From UBA2365 sp964594045 (GTDB lineage Bacteria > Bacteroidota > Bacteroidia > Chitinophagales > Saprospiraceae), in the NCBI GenBank assembly GCA_964594045.1, contig CAZQKR010000062.1, positions 1-18,536 on the forward strand: a stretch of DNA of 18,536 nt. Reading direction: 5' to 3'. A model generated the notes under the pieces. That model was not told where the DNA came from. It saw nothing but the letters and a program-made list of their open reading frames with translations, and searched no databases. Position 1 is the first letter of the stretch, and every line of letters begins with the position of its first letter. This document shows, one piece after another, positions 16,201 through 18,536 of this stretch. The position numbers and the translations under genes are program-made.

Positions 16201-16613
16201 ATCCGTGTGATTTCGTCCCATTTGTCCTTGTATTGCATGACGGTGGTACGGCAATGCGCGTTGTATTCCTCAACGCTGATCTTTTCACCGATATCATCTT
16301 TGGTGATACCAAGTTCGGCCTCCACTTTCAGTTCGACCGGCAGGCCATGGGTATCCCAACCGCCTTTTCTTTCGACGCGTTTGCCCTTCATGGTCTGATA
16401 GCGGCACACCAGGTCCTTGATGGCTCTTCCCAGGACGTGGTGAATACCCGGCAAACCATTAGCTGAAGGCGGACCTTCATAAAAAATAAATGGGTTGTCT
16501 TCGGATCTTTCGTTGACGCTGCGGTGAAACACATCCGCCTTTTCCCAGAAATCCAGAACTTCGGCATCGATTTGATTGAAATCCAGACCTTTAAATTCCC
16601 TGTACTTTGTCAT
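13293..16613 (-). CDS. ileS: Isoleucyl-tRNA synthetase, type 2 (IleRS2)
   Basis: The 1106-aa enzyme charges tRNA-Ile with isoleucine. The start is ATG 16613; a GTG two codons earlier (16619) is possible. The first class I signature is PSANGLPGIHHVLGRAIKD, reading Gly56-Ile-His-His59 where most class I enzymes have H-x-G-H. The KMSKS loop is KMSKRKGN (654-661). The CP1 editing domain has TTTPWTLPSN (239-248) and GTGIVHIAPSFGADD (351-365). The anticodon-binding region (about 760-900) is followed by a long C-terminal part. There is no C-terminal zinc-finger cysteine set, so with the length above 1,000 aa this is the eukaryote-like type 2 form. Type 2 enzymes are known for low sensitivity to mupirocin. 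A possible -7 box TAATTTTG lies at 16723-16730 on the minus strand, giving a leader of about 100 nt. No T-box riboswitch is seen. Confidence 0.96.
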   Translation of the reverse strand: MTKYREFKGLDFNQIDAEVLDFWEKADVFHRSVNERSEDNPFIFYEGPPSANGLPGIHHVLGRAIKDLVCRYQTMKGKRVERKGGWDTHGLPVELKVEAELGITKDDIGEKISVEEYNAHCRTTVMQYKDKWDEITRIMGFWVDLDKPYMTFDNSYIETVWYLLKELYNKKLLYKGYTIQPYSPCAGTGLSSHELNLPGCYRDVTDTSLVAQFKVIQNESSAFLFEDIDEGEVYFLAWTTTPWTLPSNTALAVGKNINYVRIKTYNPYTFRRVNLILAEALLPSWFKEEQSQADFNTYQENDKVIPYAIIGNYLGKQLEGIRYEQLMPYAQPEDGDAFRVITGDFVSTTDGTGIVHIAPSFGADDMFVGKQNGIGSLTLVDKQGKFTDNSGELAGKYVKNYKDDPNWEDIDVMIAVKLKYENKAFNVKKYVHSYPHCWRTDKPILYYPLDSWFIRTTGMKDRMIELNNTINWYPEHTGSGRFGKWLENLQDWNLSRSRFWGIPLPIWRTEDATEERIIGSVQELSDAIEEAIKAGFMDSNPYRTNKDLEGIDLHKPFIDRVVLVSSSGKKMFREPDLIDVWFDSGAMPAAQHHYPFNNQEKFNLHFPADFISEGVDQTRGWFFTLHAIATMVFDNVAFKNVISTGLVLDKTGEKMSKRKGNVVDPFETIGNYGADPTRWYMIANAPPWDNLKFDLKGVEETTRKFFMTLYNTYSFFALYANLDQFRYDRDPVPVDQRPEIDRWIISLLNTLVKETDEDLQNYDLTSALRKIQTFVYDHLSNWYVRLNRRRFWKGDLSADKLSAYQTLYESLITLSKLMAPGAPFMSEWMYRNLNEVSKREKSDSVHLVDYPKADKSLIDKALEERMEYAQRISSLVLSLRKKQMIRVRQPLNKIILPILDKTFEDQVEKVKDLILQEVNIKEIEYISDTSGIIHKSVKPNFQTLGKRLGKYMKDASKLIAEMSQEDISKIEAENAFVLEIDGQKFELTAEDVVITAEDIPGWTVATDRDLTVALDIQLTESLIAEGTARELVNRIQNLRKSADLNVTDRIHVLLTETKEVTDALHQFEEYIKSETLAESIEISSDFGGERTELQEGVWTEILVRKA

Positions 16614-16664
16614 GATCACTTTATCTAAAAATCAATATTTGTTTGTTCGAGGGCTTTTGCAGGC

Positions 16665-16683
16665 GAATGAAATTTGTTCATTC
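16665..16683 (-). repeat. Hairpin in the ileS leader
   Basis: GAATGAA (16665-16671) and TTCATTC (16677-16683) pair perfectly around ATTTG. A further pairing GGCTT (16652-16656) with AAGCC (16686-16690) could extend it. It lies about 50-75 nt before the ileS start and inside its presumed 5' leader. Its role, if any, is unknown. Confidence 0.35.
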
Positions 16684-16796
16684 ATAAGCCTTCAGCATAA
16701 ACATTTGCCCAAATTACACCCTCAAAATTAAACGAAGCAGCAAAGGTAAAAATATTGAGGCGAAATCGTGGAAAAAATGGAAGGAAAGGATTTGAA

Positions 16797-16836
16797 GATT
16801 TAATGATCTGATGATCTAATGATCTGATGATCTAAT
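16797..16836 (+). repeat. 8-nt tandem repeat (five units)
   Basis: The units are GATTTAAT, GATCTGAT, GATCTAAT, GATCTGAT, GATCTAAT. The last four are two copies of a 16-nt block. This is a short simple repeat in noncoding sequence about 185 nt upstream of ileS. Confidence 0.8.
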
Positions 16837-16892
16837 CTGAGCAACCAGATATTGCCGAACATTTCAGACAAATAAATTAAGACTTTATAGCC

Positions 16893-16916
16893 TTTGTTGG
16901 TGTTTTCACCAACAAA
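16893..16916. repeat. Perfect 10-bp hairpin
   Basis: TTTGTTGGTG and CACCAACAAA pair perfectly around TTTT. It lies 170 nt downstream of the DUF2279 stop codon and about 280 nt upstream of ileS, both on the minus strand. There is no T run after the stem on the minus strand, so terminator function is uncertain. Confidence 0.6.
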
Positions 16917-16949
16917 TTAAAACTTGGAAATGCAAGATCCGGGATTCGA

Positions 16950-17001
16950 GATTCAACAATTCAGCAATTGATGTTGCAAATGAAAACACCAGCAACGGCG
17001 G
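16950..17001 (+). repeat. Intergenic repeat, copy 2 (inverted relative of 13056-13099)
   Basis: It starts GATTCAACAATTC and ends ACCAGCAACGGCGG. It shares 13 identical bases and then 26 of 31 bases with the minus strand of 13056-13099, and differs from it by an 8-base insertion (AGCAATTG). Confidence 0.55.
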
Positions 17002-17003
17002 CA

Positions 17004-17066
17004 ACTCAACAATCCAAACATTTCGAACAATTCAAACAATTCAAACAATTCGAACAATAAAACATT
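17004..17066 (+). repeat. 9-nt tandem repeat array (seven units)
   Basis: The units are ACTCAACAA, TCCAAACAT, TTCGAACAA, TTCAAACAA, TTCAAACAA, TTCGAACAA, TAAAACATT. The four central units differ only at one position (G or A). The period and the AACA core match the array at 13191-13262. The array ends 20 nt before the DUF2279 stop codon (read on the minus strand, just downstream of that gene). Confidence 0.7.
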
Positions 17067-17085
17067 GAAACTCCTCTCCCTGACC

Positions 17086-18099
17086 CTAAAAAACCAACAC
17101 CCTAAAAGCCACCTTCCACCCATCGCGGTTATAGATCTCGATGGCCGGCGCCGGGGTTTTGGTCAGATTGAGGAGCTTGAATACGGGTTTCAGCCATGGG
17201 ATCCGGGTGCGCACTCTGGACCAGTCCACATCCGGAGCGATGAAGATCTGGTGGTAGCGGGGGTATTTTTGAGGATCGAGTGTGTAGCTTATTCCGTCAA
17301 TTGTCCAGTTGTTTCGGTATCCGCCAAAAAGGTTTTCCGCGCTATAGCCGATGGCAAGGTTGAACCATGAAGGGATTTTTTCAAATCCGGTCAGATCCTG
17401 AAGGCCTACGGACAACCAGTACTTTTGGGCATTATAGTCTTTGAGGGTTCGGACTGCCAGGTTGCTGCCATAGAGCATAGTTGCCCTTTCAGATAGCAGC
17501 ATGGTGGTCGTTCCATCATCAGACAGGACAGGTTCATCCGTGTATTGTTGAGGAAAGGCGCTGAATTTAAGTTTGATCTTTTGTTCATCCCAGAAATACT
17601 GTTGCACTGCGAACAGGCTTGTTCCGGCGACATCAGCAGCAAAATCAGACATGGAAAATCCCCAATCCCTGGAAAAACCATCCAGTACTTCTATGGTGGA
17701 CTGAAAGAGCAAACCCGTGGTGATACCGGTGATGATGGCGTGTTTTTTGGATGCTCCGGTCCATTGGGCCACATCAAATGCCAGGCTTCCCTGCATCCAG
17801 GCGGTGTATGCGTGGCCTGCCTTGTCCATTTTGTTCCATGTTCCCCGGTCATCCTGCAGGTGGAATGGGGTCATCGGGTAGCCTTTATACCAGGTTTGGT
17901 AGAGTGCATAGGTGGAAGACAGATAGGACAGGCTGCCCAGTCCAAGTGCCAGGGTTGCCCTGTGTTGATTGAAGGTGTCGGCCGGAGTGAAAAAGGAAGT
18001 TGACCGAGAAGTAGTATTTTGTCCAAAAATGTTGGAGGCATGACTGCTGAGTATAAGCCATGCCAGGAAGAGGTATTTTATAGTTTGTATGCTGAACAT
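17086..18099 (-). CDS. DUF2279 family secreted protein
   Basis: From ATG 18099 the protein is 337 aa; a GTG one codon earlier is in frame. Residues 1-~26 look like a Sec signal peptide (a basic residue, then LFLAWLILSSHA), with cleavage near IFG/QN. There is no lipobox cysteine, so it is not a lipoprotein despite the family's usual description as a predicted periplasmic lipoprotein (the group that includes E. coli YfiM). The conserved core includes KMDKAGHAYTAW (90-101), a membrane-like stretch around 120-137 and DWGFSMSDFAADVAGT (145-160). The rest (about 170-337) is rich in aromatic and beta-forming residues and finishes with an aliphatic-phenylalanine end, FRVLVF. Such an end would suit an outer-membrane or periplasmic protein. 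The function of the family is unknown. A good promoter lies about 70 nt upstream. Confidence 0.85.
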   Translation of the reverse strand: MFSIQTIKYLFLAWLILSSHASNIFGQNTTSRSTSFFTPADTFNQHRATLALGLGSLSYLSSTYALYQTWYKGYPMTPFHLQDDRGTWNKMDKAGHAYTAWMQGSLAFDVAQWTGASKKHAIITGITTGLLFQSTIEVLDGFSRDWGFSMSDFAADVAGTSLFAVQQYFWDEQKIKLKFSAFPQQYTDEPVLSDDGTTTMLLSERATMLYGSNLAVRTLKDYNAQKYWLSVGLQDLTGFEKIPSWFNLAIGYSAENLFGGYRNNWTIDGISYTLDPQKYPRYHQIFIAPDVDWSRVRTRIPWLKPVFKLLNLTKTPAPAIEIYNRDGWKVAFRVLVF

Positions 18100-18168
18100 C
18101 ACGACATTAAGTCACATTTTTGTTGGATCGACATCCATTGTATTTAAAATTTCCTCATCATTGCCCGG

Positions 18169-18201
18169 CAAAATTAGGTTTATTTTGGAGATGAAGACAA
18201 A
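18169..18201 (-). promoter_or_regulatory. Bacteroidota-type promoter of the DUF2279 gene
   Basis: On the minus strand TTTG (18198-18201) is followed after 21 nt by TAATTTTG (18169-18176); both boxes match the consensus exactly. The predicted start near 18162 gives a leader of about 60 nt. Confidence 0.5.
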
Positions 18202-18254
18202 GGAATTTTATGTATGAAAAAAGGGGATTGAAAGCACCGGGATTTTTTTTATTT

Positions 18255-18500
18255 CACAGAGTTACACAGAGAAGGCACAGAGAACCACAGAGTTTTTATT
18301 TATTGATTAAAATATTGATTTTCAAGGCTGAAATTTCTCAGAGGCCCTCTGTTACTACTCCGTGGCCCTCCGTGTAATAAATACAGGTTGCACAGAGTTA
18401 CACAGAGGAGACACAGAGTACCACAGAGGCTTATTTTGCGCTTTCAAATACTTCTACCCTATGAAAAATGTCTCAGTGGCCCTCTGTGACTACTCCGTGT
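18255..18500. repeat. Two composite CACAGAG-type repeats (A1-B1, A2-B2)
   Basis: Segment A is 38 nt with four CACAGAG words; copies at 18255-18292 and 18391-18428 share 35 of 38 bases. Segment B starts TCTCAG; copies at 18336-18377 and 18471-18500 share 27 of their first 29 bases. B on the opposite strand resembles A, so each A-B pair is an imperfect inverted repeat. The pairs are repeated at a spacing of 135-136 nt, while the 42-43 nt between A and B is not conserved. The rest of 18103-18536 holds only the DUF2279 promoter. Confidence 0.8.
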
Positions 18501-18536
18501 ATTCTATGATTAAACCAAACAAAAATGCCAAAAATT

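Larger units (their letters stand above)
16620..17085. other. Repeat-rich spacer upstream of ileS
   Basis: No gene lies here. It holds the ileS leader with a small hairpin (16665-16683), 8-nt tandem repeats (16797-16836), a perfect 10-bp hairpin (16893-16916), the second copy of the repeat found downstream of ileS (16950-17001) and a 9-nt tandem array (17004-17066) reaching to 20 nt from the end of the DUF2279 gene. Confidence 0.7.

Noticed and set aside
16614..17085. T-box riboswitch upstream of ileS
   Set aside because: No T-box consensus segment or paired terminator/antiterminator could be found in the leader; the hairpins present lack T runs.
17545..18003. 152-codon plus-strand open frame inside the DUF2279 gene
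   Set aside because: It is antisense to a gene with a signal peptide, family motifs and a promoter; Gly/Cys-rich translation without motifs.
18255..18500. Possible CRISPR array
   Set aside because: There are only two copies per orientation, at 135-136 nt spacing, with internally repetitive CACAGAG words and inverted partners; no cas gene is near.

Overview
The window looks like the chromosome of a member of the Bacteroidota, most plausibly a Saprospiria-like lineage, though this placement is by eye. The signs are: A/T-rich sequence without Shine-Dalgarno sites in front of genes; several promoters of the Bacteroidota type (TTTG, about 20 nt, TAnnTTTG); a LytTR regulator with a LytS-type kinase; a bacterial GH3-family enzyme; a DUF2279 protein; and a type-2 isoleucyl-tRNA synthetase. 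There is no sign of phage, plasmid, insertion sequence or CRISPR. Most genes are housekeeping, and the intergenic spaces are rich in small inverted and tandem repeats.

Layout. Positions 1-484 hold no convincing gene. A small basic one-helix membrane protein (485-622, minus) and a tRNA-Phe with its own promoter and terminator (minus) follow. On the plus strand come galE (1240-2283), a fused shikimate dehydrogenase-shikimate kinase (2398-3753) and EPSP synthase (3722-4981), the last two overlapping by 32 nt; these encode three consecutive shikimate-pathway steps in two polypeptides. Converging on them, with a 22-nt overlap, is a minus-strand operon: LytS-type kinase, LytTR response regulator, fructosamine-kinase-like protein (4960-7690). 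A repeat-containing gene-poor gap leads to a GNAT acetyltransferase (8555-8989, plus).

A GH3-family adenylating enzyme overlaps a small protein of unknown function (9135-10989, minus). Divergent from these is a U32-family protein resembling tRNA hydroxylase TrhP, overlapping by one base (TGATG) a single-cluster ferredoxin (11341-12809, plus). Then come ileS (13293-16613, minus) and a secreted DUF2279 protein (17086-18099, minus). The window ends in two composite repeats built from CACAGAG-like units.

Points most worth a second look: the IleRS active-site signature reads G-I-H-H rather than H-x-G-H; the AroE-AroK fusion overlaps aroA; EPSP synthase has an unusual phosphoenolpyruvate-site segment; U32 protein and ferredoxin are translationally coupled; GH3 is coupled to an unknown protein; a nested inverted repeat with a perfect 22-bp stem lies between ferredoxin and ileS; and related repeats sit in opposite orientation on the two sides of ileS. 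I found no clear multi-gene system that is wholly undescribed. The candidates above are specific oddities of otherwise recognisable genes.
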